Program-made: the position numbers and the translations under genes | NCBI GenBank assembly: GCA_956465555.1 | Contig: OY101118.1 | Location: 3,183,751-3,247,750 of the forward strand | Reading direction: 5' to 3' | Length of the DNA stretch: 64,000 bases | Source of the DNA: Nitzschia sp. pyKryTriq1 | Lineage: Eukaryota > Bacillariophyta > Bacillariophyceae > Bacillariales > Bacillariaceae | The notes under the pieces: generated by a model | The model's input: only the letters and a program-made list of their open reading frames with translations | Told to the model about the DNA's origin: nothing | The model's database searches: none | Shown: positions 1-9,922 of the stretch, piece by piece | How the letters are laid out: each line of letters opens with the position of its first letter | Position numbering within the stretch: position 1 is the stretch's first letter

Positions 1-91
1 GAGTCGCATCGGCACATTGCCAAGAAGGGTATAATAGACGAACTGTTCAAAAGTTACCCCGGAATGTATAGAAAACTAATAAGAATCAAAA

Positions 92-1003
92 TTACTCAGC
101 TGCCGTGGTAATTGTATAGTGATTGGGTGTGGATAGACAAAAGTTGTCACCCTCGATGAGCAGAATTTCAGTCTCTGTTGAACAGTCTCCCGACGCGTCG
201 ATTTGTACAGTAAACTCACTGTCGCTTGTCGACGAATGGTCATCAACCGTTTCCTCGTCCATTTTGTCGAGAAGATGACGGATGTGGTCTTCTTCCTCAA
301 CTTCGAATGCTTCCTCGGACTCGTGCTCCATTCCTTGATGACTCTGGTCCTCGTCAAATTCTTCGTTTTCGACAGTGGGAACTAGAGAAAGATCATGGGA
401 CATCTGCGATAGCATACTCTTTAGCTCTTGCGTCAATTGCATATCCTCTATTTCAAAGAAGGATAAAGTGTCTTGCGACAGCATGCTTTCTTGGATTTCA
501 ATGATAGGATCCAAATGTGCTGGCTTGAAGTGGGCGCATTCACTGTTGGCCCTCTTTCGAATCTTCCTGCCAGAAGTTCCACGAATGGCGGGACGCGTGG
601 ATCGTACAACCTTGCTATTGATGTTGTGGCCAGCTGTTTTTGCTTGACGTGCCATCCTCCTCCATTGGTCGGAGCTGATGCGTGAGCGTTGCATCCCGGG
701 CGAACATTTGTTCTCGTCAGACGACGAAGGCGCTTCTTTGGTCGTTCTTATTGTTCGAACACTTCGCTTTTTGCGTTTGGCTTTACTCATCGAAGCCATC
801 TCCGAAGCCTTTTCATTGGAATCCACGACGGGTGATGATGATCGTTTTCTTTCTATTCGAGACAGCTCCGGATTGTCTCGATATTGATTTGACATGTCGT
901 CGACGCCCCCCTTGCAAAGCCCATCCAACAGCGTATCGACGACACCCCCTCCTCCGTAACACAACGGCGGGGGTCGCATCATCATGATTCCCAACAGTGG
1001 CAT
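92..1003 (-). CDS. Hypothetical acidic protein with basic N-terminal half, 303 aa
   Basis: I do not recognise this protein. The frame is open from an ATG at 1003. The first 160 residues hold several basic clusters (AKRKKRS near 76, GRKIRKRA near 145) that look like nuclear localisation signals. The last 120 residues are strongly acidic, with runs such as ESEEAFEVEEED. A basic part followed by an acidic tail would suit a chromatin or transcription-related protein, but this is inference from composition only. There is no transmembrane segment or signal peptide. A second in-frame Met at residue 37 (MSNQYRDN) could be the true start, because the preceding segment is glycine- and methionine-rich and looks less protein-like. 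The region is not low in complexity, which favours a real gene. Confidence 0.55.
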   Translation of the reverse strand: MPLLGIMMMRPPPLCYGGGGVVDTLLDGLCKGGVDDMSNQYRDNPELSRIERKRSSSPVVDSNEKASEMASMSKAKRKKRSVRTIRTTKEAPSSSDENKCSPGMQRSRISSDQWRRMARQAKTAGHNINSKVVRSTRPAIRGTSGRKIRKRANSECAHFKPAHLDPIIEIQESMLSQDTLSFFEIEDMQLTQELKSMLSQMSHDLSLVPTVENEEFDEDQSHQGMEHESEEAFEVEEEDHIRHLLDKMDEETVDDHSSTSDSEFTVQIDASGDCSTETEILLIEGDNFCLSTPNHYTITTAAE

Positions 1004-2197
1004 CTCTTCAACTTATTTTCACGAAAGAGGGTTGCAGCATTCCTTGAAACAATAAAGAGATGATGATCAAATATCACTTTGGAATGAGAAAGATATTTAC
1101 TTCCGAATTGAAATGAGGAATGATCGCGGTCGCCAGACGAGAGTTATCGCTGAGGCACTATTGAAATCCGATGGGTGGACCGTTGGTGAGTCGGGTGTTC
1201 GTTAAGTAGAGTGGCGTTGAGAGGCTCGACGTTGAGACAAAAGTACGGTACTTAAGGAATATTCATCCGTTGGGAATTGGCTGGCGCGAGATTCTGCAAG
1301 AAAAGCACACCCACCATTTTATGAAATCCGGAGTACCAAGGTAAGTTCCCAACAATCATCCTCCCCGAGCGAGAAGAAAGCTGGTACTGTACGTAACATG
1401 TACTTGTACTGTTCTATTGAGAACGATGTCATTACAACATTACTAATGACCGCCTACCTCAACATGACAGCAATCAATCACGACCGTAAAAGAGTCGGCT
1501 TTCGCTTCTGACGAGCTGCAAGAAGAACCTTCGGTTGCTCGTCCCACCACCACCGGCGGCAGCACTGCTGTCTGTTGACAACTTGCCTGCAACCGATCGA
1601 TCAAGCGAGGATGAAACACGGGCGACAGTTAATTTAGAGTCGAATTCTCTACTCGTACTGGATGTGGTAGTAACGATATCAAGGAGACGGATCTCGTGAC
1701 GAACACAAAATTCGAGGAAACCCCCCCCACCATGATGGCGACGGCTTCGACGATGATGGCTTCGTGGTGGACGAAACAAGCTTCTTCAAGAGATCGACAA
1801 CGGAGAATTAAGCGATTGACCACTGGGAAATGACCTACTGTTTGCCGAGAAAATTCACCAATCTTGCTACCTGTCGTTCTTGCACAACACCTTTTAGGTT
1901 TTCCAGCCGATGAGGCTACCAGCTCGTCGACAGGGAAAGACTCGCACTATCATAATATGGCCCCATGATAAACCCACGATACACCACGGACCGCTTCCCA
2001 TCATCTAGTGGTGGTGTTCATAAGCCGGACCCAAAACTCTCAGCCAAGCAATACATGATGCTTCTCCAGCATGTACTGCTCCGTATTGCTAGCTACCTGA
2101 ACATGGAAGATGCAGTGATTCCAATCGTCTAATACTGCTCAATCGAACTACATCCTTTCCATTCTAATCCTTGCTAGTAGTACGTGTTTTAAAAATG
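1004..2197. other. Intergenic, no gene seen
   Basis: About 1.2 kb between two minus-strand genes. It should hold the promoter of the gene ending at 92 and the 3' flank of the gene that ends at 2198. Short open frames at 1474-1823 on the minus strand have no recognisable content. There is a run of eight C at 1721-1728. Confidence 0.5.
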
Positions 2198-4075
2198 TTA
2201 GCATGGCTCTTGCTCGCAAGAAAACGAAGGAACGGTGCTCACATTGGTGTTGAGCAGCCCACCAGGTCTCTCGTAGAAGACGAGCGGAGCGTAGTCCTCT
2301 CCAGTTTCGCGAGATAGAAAGCTTTCACCGAAAGGATTGCTTAGGTCCGGTGTTTGAAGGGCAAAGAGTACTCCACCGTTGTTGGGCATCTCATTGTTCT
2401 TGGATAGATCCAACAGGTCATTGATTTCAAACTCGGCCAGTCGCACTTCATCGGAAAGTGTAATCGTCGTGCCCAGCTTCTCTTCCCACACAAAGTCATC
2501 CCAAGTCAAGTCCTCAATGTTGAAACCGGCAGTTGCATTCTTGAAATAGTCAGCTTGCATACTCACACGGCTCACTTGCACTTTCGGAGATGGGTACGAC
2601 AACTTTTCGCCAATGTGTTCCACCCGAAGGACCAACGATTCCCCCGGAGTAGATTCCCCTTCTAGCATGGGGAGTCCCGTCAGATTGAAGTACAGCAGGA
2701 TCCGCGTTTGGAATCCACTGTTCTTGACCACCAAGAGGGAGTTACCGCTACCAAAGTTTTGAGTCGAACTAGCACCATCCCGTATGTACGTGTCAGCCAC
2801 AACCGGAAAGTACATCTTGTTGGGATCTCGAGTCGGATTCATGGTGGGGTAATTCGATGGCGCCGCCGTGGGAGTCATTGAAAGGGTGGGGGATAGGGAC
2901 GAGGAAGGCGGAATCGATGGTGGCACCGTGGGGGAAGTCGTAACGACCACGGGTTCCGCGGTTGAGGGAGCCATGGAAGGAGCCATCGAGGGTACAGGGG
3001 AGGGGGCAGCGGAAATGGAAGGAGCTGGAGTCGCATCATCCACACGGGACTCCTGCTTGTTGGTATTCGGAGTTGTGTCGTCCCTGCTAAATATAAGAAG
3101 ACTGGTGGCGATGACGGCCATGAGGACCCAACAGCAGCAGCATGCACACATGAGTCTCATGAGCGAAATTCGCCGTTGTGAATCTTCCACCAAGATATCT
3201 TTGGTTTTCTCCAGCTCTTCCGCATAGACTTCCAGGTCTTCATACGTATAGTGATCTGCTTCTCTCTCGGCATCGTCATAGTAGTACTCATCCTCATACT
3301 GCTCCTCAGGGTAGTCCCCATCATCAAGATCTTCTTCGTCATAGTAATTTCCTACAGGATCCTCTTCGCCGTAATAGCCTCCTTCTTGAAGAGGGTCCTC
3401 TTCGCCATAGTATCCTCCTTCTTCAAGATCGTCTTCATCACCAAAGTTGACGGTTTCTTGGTAGTCCTCATCACCCATTTCACCATCGTCGCCTTCCTCT
3501 TCTTGACTTTCTCCATATTCACCTTCCTCTTCTTCTTCATCATTATACTCCCCATCACCTATTATTTCTTCTTCTTGTTGTTGTTCATCTTGTTCTGGTT
3601 CTTGTTCTTCGCCTCCCTCTTCTTCGAAACTGGGCCTTTGCGCCACATAGTCCGGGGATACTGCCAAGACTGTTTGACCTCGTTCCTTTTTGGATTTGGG
3701 AGCTTCGCCCACCGATAACAATATTTGTTCCCCATCCAATAAATTCCGAATCACCAAATCTGTCTTGAGTTTCATCTCTTCGATGAGATCCTCCGAGTGC
3801 CCGATATCCGCATGCCGCTTATCGAGATACCATTCTATCACTTCATCCCATGTCAAATAGTTATTTTCGTCGTCTCCTCCTTCTTCGTCTCGTTCGAGAG
3901 ATTGCAAGTGACTGGCAACGGCATATTTGATGGACTCGTATTCTTCATAACTAATCTCGATGGCCTTTTTCTTTTTCTTCTTTTTCGCGCGTGTTTCTTG
4001 CTCATCGAACGGCTGCTCGCCTTGTTCAAACTCTTCTTGTTCTTCTTCTCCTTGTTGTTGTTGTTGATCACTCAT
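2198..4075 (-). CDS. Membrane protein: MCM6-like winged helix, acidic linker, TM helix, CBM96/DNRLRE domain
   Basis: A 625-residue protein with an unusual domain order. Residues 31-37 are a poly-lysine run. Residues about 39-145 read like the C-terminal winged-helix domain of the replicative helicase subunit MCM6: ISYEEYESIK, then EVIEWYLDK, then SEDLIEEMKL with VIRNLLDGEQILLSV, then VLAVSPDYV. A glutamate/aspartate-rich linker with repeated GGYYGEEDP units covers 150-290. A cysteine-rich membrane helix lies at about 309-330 (LMCACCCCW onward), a likely palmitoylation site. A Pro/Ser/Thr stalk (340-420) of the kind common in diatom wall proteins follows. The C-terminal 190 residues start FPVVADTYIRDG and contain TRILLYFNL, typical of DNRLRE/CBM96 modules. 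I infer a type II membrane protein with the CBM-like part outside. The frame is continuous, so this is not an artefact of joining exons. What the winged helix does on the cytosolic side is unknown. Confidence 0.75.
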   Translation of the reverse strand: MSDQQQQQGEEEQEEFEQGEQPFDEQETRAKKKKKKKAIEISYEEYESIKYAVASHLQSLERDEEGGDDENNYLTWDEVIEWYLDKRHADIGHSEDLIEEMKLKTDLVIRNLLDGEQILLSVGEAPKSKKERGQTVLAVSPDYVAQRPSFEEEGGEEQEPEQDEQQQEEEIIGDGEYNDEEEEEGEYGESQEEEGDDGEMGDEDYQETVNFGDEDDLEEGGYYGEEDPLQEGGYYGEEDPVGNYYDEEDLDDGDYPEEQYEDEYYYDDAEREADHYTYEDLEVYAEELEKTKDILVEDSQRRISLMRLMCACCCCWVLMAVIATSLLIFSRDDTTPNTNKQESRVDDATPAPSISAAPSPVPSMAPSMAPSTAEPVVVTTSPTVPPSIPPSSSLSPTLSMTPTAAPSNYPTMNPTRDPNKMYFPVVADTYIRDGASSTQNFGSGNSLLVVKNSGFQTRILLYFNLTGLPMLEGESTPGESLVLRVEHIGEKLSYPSPKVQVSRVSMQADYFKNATAGFNIEDLTWDDFVWEEKLGTTITLSDEVRLAEFEINDLLDLSKNNEMPNNGGVLFALQTPDLSNPFGESFLSRETGEDYAPLVFYERPGGLLNTNVSTVPSFSCEQEPC

Positions 4076-5170
4076 ACTGCTAGATCAGTCGATTGCTTCG
4101 TTGTTGTTGTTGTTGTTGTTGTTGTTGTGATGTTTCGAGCGGAAGTTGTAGAGGGACAATTATTCCTGGTACGATAGCCTAAAAGAGCGTAGTGAGTGTA
4201 GCTGTAGTTCTAGTAGTAGCGAGAAAGGAAAGAGAATAAGACGGTCGCATGCATAGATAGGCATTCCTCGTTTTATCGGGCGATCCGACCGTACTAAATT
4301 TTTCTCCGCCTATTTTCCCCTCGACAAATTTGTTGACAGGTGGTGCGTGGTTCGCTAGGTAATCGTAATTTCCGGGGAAAGTATATATGACATTTCGATT
4401 ATGCCCTATGACTCCTTGGAAAGGCCCAATAAAAATAGATCTAAGCCTACGCTTCTGAATGGTTTCGTTGAAGAACCACTTTCGATACTAAACTTTTCTA
4501 TTATTTCGCGAAGACAGGAAGAAGAAGCACTGATGTTAACATCGCAGTCATTGCATTATCTACAACATTCGCACGAATAATCATAATAAGAAATACGAAG
4601 GAATGCCATAGAATTCGGAGGTTGTTGATGCTTCCGCTACTGGTCGGTCGGTGCGCGCGTGCGTGCTTGTTGTGACGTCACGTCGGAGGCCGGACGGACG
4701 GACGGCTCCCTCCACAACAACCGCCACGAACACAACGACGAGAACCCGACTTGTACAGTACGTAGTACCAGCACGTACCGGCACCGTACCAGTACTTCAA
4801 TCATCGAGCGTCAAGGTAGTAGCTCAAGGAGACAGTGCACTTTTTCGCTGCTATACGATAGTACTAGTAGAGTAGTCTATTCTTGTTTCTTCAAGGAAAA
4901 AGATCAACGTTCAACACTACAGTTGTCAACAAATACTATTAGACTTCTTCTTTTTGGCCGCCCATGGTTCGGTCATGATCTGCGCAGGTAGGCAGGTCTT
5001 GTAGCATTCGACTCGTCCGATGCAGGATCTGGTGGCATGTGTCGTCGTGCAAAACTACTAGTAGATTCTGATGCATTCCAAAAATAGATTATAATTCACT
5101 ATTCTTAGACGTCAAGCTTTTCTTTTTTGGTACTATTCCTATTCCTATTCCTACGAGTAGTAGATTCAGT
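4076..5170. other. Intergenic with GTT run and GTAC-rich words
   Basis: A (GTT)n run at 4100-4128 lies just upstream of the minus-strand start at 4075. Words of the GTACCGGTAC type cluster at 4750-4800. (CCTATT)n lies at about 5130-5155. No convincing gene was seen. Confidence 0.5.
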
Positions 5171-7273
5171 CTATTGGGCCTGGCTGCTCAATTCGAACCA
5201 TCCCCAGTCATCCTTGATAGTGTTGACGTAGTGTTCCTTGGCCCAAGTATCATAGTCGTTACAGAGTCCTTCTTGAATAATATCCGAGACAGTGACCACC
5301 TCCGGTTTTTTGTCGGGACCGTTGTCTCGATACAAGACTTCGCCCGGTATGTTGGATTTGACAGGCATGTTCAGAGAACCGCAACACTCCTTGGTGGTCT
5401 TGGCGATCGTTTCATGTTGGCACAATCGATCGTGTGTCTGTCGCCCTCTCTGGCTACTAGGCAATTTGGAGAGAGGAATATATCCCCAGTGCACTCCGCC
5501 CATGACATTGGGAATGGCATCAAACTCCTCTTCGGTCAAGGCAGGAATGAGATTATACTCACAGCCTTGGCAATCCAGATTCAATACATCCATCATGTTG
5601 GGCGTACTAGATCCATGATCGTGGGTCAAATACACATCGGCTTCCGCCAAGATACTTCGTAGTTTACGGAGTCGTACCAGTAGTTCGACGTCGTCGGGCC
5701 CAAATTCCTCCTTGGGTGTCCATGCCCGAGTCGAGGTAGTGGAAGTGGCACGCCACATGAGTTTGGCCATCATGTTGTCTTCATCGTCGGTATTCGGACC
5801 GACACCTGCAAGGACGACCTTGATCTTGGTAAATTCTTGTTTGGAGAGATTGCATCGTAGATTCAACTCTTGCAAGAGCCAGTTGGGAGACGCTGGTTCG
5901 ATACTGACAATCTTGGTCCCCGGATACTTGTTGGAGATGGCCATGGTAGTCAATCCCATGCCCGATCCGACATCGACAAAGAGCTTGTCTGGACCCAAAG
6001 AGGGTTCCAATAGATTCAACGTTTCCAGTAGTTCATTGTTCAAGGTATTGATCATGTATTTCATTCCCGTATCGTCCTTTGGAGCCCATAGATTGTAGGT
6101 TCGGCCCAAAATACCCTGTGACTTTTGTTCCAGTGCCAATTCCAGTACCTTTTTCAAAAGAGCCACGTCCGAAATTTGAGCCCTTGCCGACGTCCACAGA
6201 TCCAACAAGGTCTTGCGCTTGCGGCCCGAAGCGGCACAAGAAAATTCAGAGACGATTTCGGTAGGAGGCTCTTGCATGGCTGCCAAACAAAACAAGTGTT
6301 TTGCCGAAAGCCTGGTAGCGCTGTAACCACCAAAATAATCATCACCGTTTCCACCACCTTGATCATCTTGCTTGAAATCAAAGCCGGGAGCGTCGTCCAT
6401 GCCATTCATCATGTCGGCATTTCCCATGGCTTCACGTCCCCACTTTTCTTCCTCCGCATCTCCTCCATCTTCTTCTTCTTCTTCTTTTGTATCATCGTCT
6501 CGTTGCTCCCCACCATCAGCCTTTTCAGGAGGATCCTTACTATCGAGATTCTCAAATCCTCCATCGTCTCCATGTTGATTATTTTCTTGCAACAACAATC
6601 GACGAAAACGACGATTTTGTTGGTCGTCTTCTTCTGCCGCCGCGATCATGCTGTTATCATCTCCAAAGTCACCTCCGCCACCTCCTTCTCCTCCTCCGCC
6701 GCCGCTTTTTTTCTTCAATTTCTGGAGTGTTTCATCAAATAATTTGTCACATTCCAATGTTTCCAAAATATCGAGCGCCATGGCATTAAAGGCTTCACTC
6801 ACAAAGGACTTTTGTTCTCCTGCCTTTTTCTTCTTGGTGGCCGGCGAGGCGTTTTGATTATTATTATTACTATTATTATTCACCTGTCTCTGCTGCTGCG
6901 GCGAAATAATGGCAGGATTGTTCTTGTTCTTGGCCGCCGCCGCCGACTGGTCTTCTTCTTCCTCGTCTTCATCTTCTAAAATCAATTGAGGATGAGGTTT
7001 CCTATGCCGGAGTGGGTTATTATTGTCAAAATTCGCGTCGCCAATGTTCGCAGCACCACTATTCGTAGTACTATCCAAAAAAGAAGAGGAAGAATCATCG
7101 CCTCCTCCTGCTGATGCCGAAAAGAAGATGAGCCACAAGACGGCAATACACAATCCACCGACGAGTAGGCCCAGCTTTTCCTTGTCGGCTTGCGAAATAT
7201 TGTTATTACCCCTATTATTATTATTACGCTGTCGTAATTGAAAGCCTTGTTTGGCTTTGCGAATCGAAACCAT
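5171..7273 (-). CDS. FkbM-like SAM-dependent methyltransferase, membrane anchored
   Basis: I chose the ATG at 7273 (MVSIRKAKQGF); the frame stays open upstream but that stretch looks untranslated. The product is 700 residues. Near the N terminus is a single hydrophobic segment (LGLLVGGLCIAVLWLIFF) after a basic stretch, giving a type II anchor and probably an ER or Golgi site. A long, low-complexity acidic stem follows. The catalytic part is in the C-terminal 350 residues. It has the SAM-binding loop LFVDVGSGMGLTTMAI, an acidic strand end at KIVSIEPASPN, and the FkbM-type motif LNLDCQGCEYNLIPAL, which replaces the usual KIDVEGxE. Related proteins occur widely in diatoms, but their substrates are not known; a glycan or lipid hydroxyl would fit the family. 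Cysteines near the end (LCQHE, ECCGS) may form lumenal disulfides. The family call is firm, the substrate is not. Confidence 0.8.
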   Translation of the reverse strand: MVSIRKAKQGFQLRQRNNNNRGNNNISQADKEKLGLLVGGLCIAVLWLIFFSASAGGGDDSSSSFLDSTTNSGAANIGDANFDNNNPLRHRKPHPQLILEDEDEEEEDQSAAAAKNKNNPAIISPQQQRQVNNNSNNNNQNASPATKKKKAGEQKSFVSEAFNAMALDILETLECDKLFDETLQKLKKKSGGGGGEGGGGGDFGDDNSMIAAAEEDDQQNRRFRRLLLQENNQHGDDGGFENLDSKDPPEKADGGEQRDDDTKEEEEEDGGDAEEEKWGREAMGNADMMNGMDDAPGFDFKQDDQGGGNGDDYFGGYSATRLSAKHLFCLAAMQEPPTEIVSEFSCAASGRKRKTLLDLWTSARAQISDVALLKKVLELALEQKSQGILGRTYNLWAPKDDTGMKYMINTLNNELLETLNLLEPSLGPDKLFVDVGSGMGLTTMAISNKYPGTKIVSIEPASPNWLLQELNLRCNLSKQEFTKIKVVLAGVGPNTDDEDNMMAKLMWRATSTTSTRAWTPKEEFGPDDVELLVRLRKLRSILAEADVYLTHDHGSSTPNMMDVLNLDCQGCEYNLIPALTEEEFDAIPNVMGGVHWGYIPLSKLPSSQRGRQTHDRLCQHETIAKTTKECCGSLNMPVKSNIPGEVLYRDNGPDKKPEVVTVSDIIQEGLCNDYDTWAKEHYVNTIKDDWGWFELSSQAQ

Positions 7274-8545
7274 AATGATTCTGATTATGATTATTATCGA
7301 CTGTCTAACTGACTCTGACTGAATGACTGACTGACTCTGACTTCCTGCGTCTGGTGCAATGCAATGCACTGTACTGTATAATACGAAGAACTGCTCTATT
7401 GCTTTCCTTTGCGTGACGGATATAATATAACGAGCAATGCTGCGATGTATCTACTACTAGTAGAGCTGCGAGATGAGGATGCCTATGGATAATATGCACC
7501 CGGCGGCAGTGATGAATACGTCTTCGTGCTGCTATCGCATATGGAGAGCGGTCGTAGCGTAGCTAGTATTATGCAGTAAATAATATTGCATATCATGATG
7601 TGTCCATACGTGTACGTGTAGCGTTGCGAACGTAAGTATAAAAAGCACACAAAAAACGAAAGGGAAAGATCCAGAATACGGTACGACGACCGCCGCACGC
7701 ACGGCCAAGCCAGGTATGTACATACTTGTACCGTACCGTACTACTTACCGGTACTGTACCCCGGGGGGGGGCGGTACCTGGTACACGTATGTGCGATGAG
7801 AAGCGTGGCGTGGATGGGGATCCGGTCGGGCGCGCGGGGGACGGAGGAGCGACATTCTTATTTTTTTGCGCGCGCTTTCCGTCGTACGAGATATCCGTTG
7901 ATAAAGATCCGGGTTTAGAGCCTTCGTTTTCTCTTTCCGTTGCTGTCGTCGCGGGGTATCACGATGTACCGCGAGCGAGCGCGGCGATATTAATACCGCT
8001 ATTAGTAGTCTTCAAGTTGGTTTTGAAAAAAATAAAAAATGGCACGATTGATTGATCACAACCTCTCTATCTGTAGACTACGAATACTACTGTACTTGTT
8101 CAAGAACGTGTTGTCGATCAGCATGATCATAGTAGGAGAGATCGACGATGATGAAATTGAAAGCTCTACTATTCTTTACTCTTGAGTACTAGCATAGAGT
8201 AGTTCTACTACTACTAGAGCAGGAGAGGGACATAGCTTTGAGTTTTTATTATTCATAGTCTCTACTACTACTAGTAGTCACTATCGAGATGCCCTACTTC
8301 TACTACCAGTAGTAGATACTCTAGTAGTAGAGAGTTGGTTTGTGGCGTGGTGGAAGTAGGATGTGTACTAGTAGTAGTACGTTAGTAATTTTTTAACAAA
8401 AGTCTAGTGGTAGTAGTACAGTACAGTACAGGTACAGTACAAGTAGTAGTACTACAATATTATTATGATATTGTTCATTTATTCATTCATTCCCGTTCTT
8501 GAAAGTTTGGACCTTCTAGAGTACAGTACTACCATCTACCATCTA
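7274..8545. other. Intergenic, dense CTACTAGTAG / GTACCGGTAC words
   Basis: The densest patch of short palindromic words in the window runs from about 8130 to 8460, mostly CTACTAGTAG, TAGTAGTA and GTACAGTAC. A G-run next to GGTACC lies at about 7760. No protein-like frame was seen. Confidence 0.55.
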
Positions 8546-8767
8546 CTACCATGCAAAGGCAGAATAAGGAGAATGGTGGTGGCAGGATGATGCATGAGCA
8601 GTCGTTTCCGTGGCCGTGGCGGCCGCCGTTGCTGCTGCCCCTCCTCGACAAAGAAAGTGCCGCGTATTCAAAAAGTCAAAGGTAAACAAAGAGTCATACT
8701 CCGTTTCGTCTTGCTGTTGCTGTTGTTGTTGTTGTGGGTCTTTGAGCAGCTCTCCTTTTTGTTGTTG

Positions 8768-8800
<33 letters not shown>

Positions 8801-9922
8801 GTCATCGAGTGACACGGTCCGTGCCACACTGGAATCTTCGCCATGTGGAGCACAAAAGAGCACATCACTGACGGCCTCCAACCATTTCAATGACCAGATC
8901 CAAGGATGGGGGGACCAACCATCATCATCGCTTAGTATCATCTTCTTGTTGATATGGTGGCATGATGATGACTGTTTCTTGTTGGTTGGTTGGCCACCAC
9001 CACCACATCGCGGCAAGTAGAGACCCATCATGTCGGTAATCGTCGAAGTGTCCGTCAAGAGGGACAAGTCGGTATCCAAATCATCTATCGATGTCAACAT
9101 GGGTTCTCCATAATAGTATTGAAAGAGATGCTGGGTGCGTTGTTGTTGCTGTTGCATGGCTGTTGTTGCTTTGGTGGACAATTCTTCCTTGCTCAATCCA
9201 AACGTCAACATACGATGCGGCCGTTCGTGAAAGTCTTGAATGTCGTACAAGACACGTCGGTACAAGTCGGAATGCTGGTTTTGATCTTTGCTGTTGTTGT
9301 TGTTGCTGTTGCTGTTGCTGTTATTGTTGCTGTTCTTGTTGCTGTTATTGCTGTTGGCCGATAGTATGACTGCCCGCCACGCTTGAGCGATAATGGGCGA
9401 CGGTGCCAAGAGTTTACTAGTCGCAAACTCTTCCGTCAAGATTTTCAATTCCAAAAAGCGTACCAAATGCTGCACCAAAAAGGAACGGGCAGTGGGACTG
9501 ATATAACTCATGGTGTTATTGTCATCATCATCCTGCTGCTGTTGCTGTTGTTGCTGTTGTTGCTGCTCTCCAATCACCATTTCCAATTCATTCCACGGAG
9601 CAAAGGGTTGAGACAAGACGGAAAGAAAGGCTTTGGGTGGCCGTGTCTTCTTGTTCTTGTTCTTCTTGTTTAGCTGAATGACAGGCTTATCATTATTATC
9701 ATTATTGGCCTTTGTTCCTGTTGCAACGCTTTTCTTGTTGTTGTTGTTGTTCTTTTTGGTATTATTCGTGGGTTGTTCCAAAGAAGAAGCAGGATCAATT
9801 CCTTTCAGATCGCCACTGCAGGCTAGCAACGAACGTCTCATTCGATTATTCTTTGGTTTCTTGTTGTTATTGTTGTTGCTGTTGTTGTTGCTGTTGCTGG
9901 TATGGAACGACTTCATGGTCAT
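8546..9922 (-). CDS. Hypothetical Q/N-rich protein, 458 aa
   Basis: The frame runs from an ATG at 9922. Runs of N, Q and D break up a more ordinary core. Residues around 145-190 (SFLVQHLVRFLELK, then LLAPSPIIAQAWRAVIL) resemble the core of diatom proteins distantly like the GRDP/DUF1399 group, where the pattern is a helix ending in FLxLK followed by SPSPxVDxxWHxxIL. Here the usual WH is WR, so any catalytic or metal role would be lost. A second conserved-looking block is LYRRVLYDIQDFHERPHRM. The C terminus has no known domain. The polyglutamine runs are encoded by mixed CAA/CAG. The gene is probably real because the non-repetitive blocks keep frame across several repeat expansions. Function is unknown. 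Confidence 0.6.

Noticed and set aside
3251-3718. Hydrophobic 155-aa frame on the plus strand
   Set aside because: It is the antisense of the acidic linker of the real gene at 2198-4075: GAA/GAG-rich codons read as TTC/CTC give false membrane helices.
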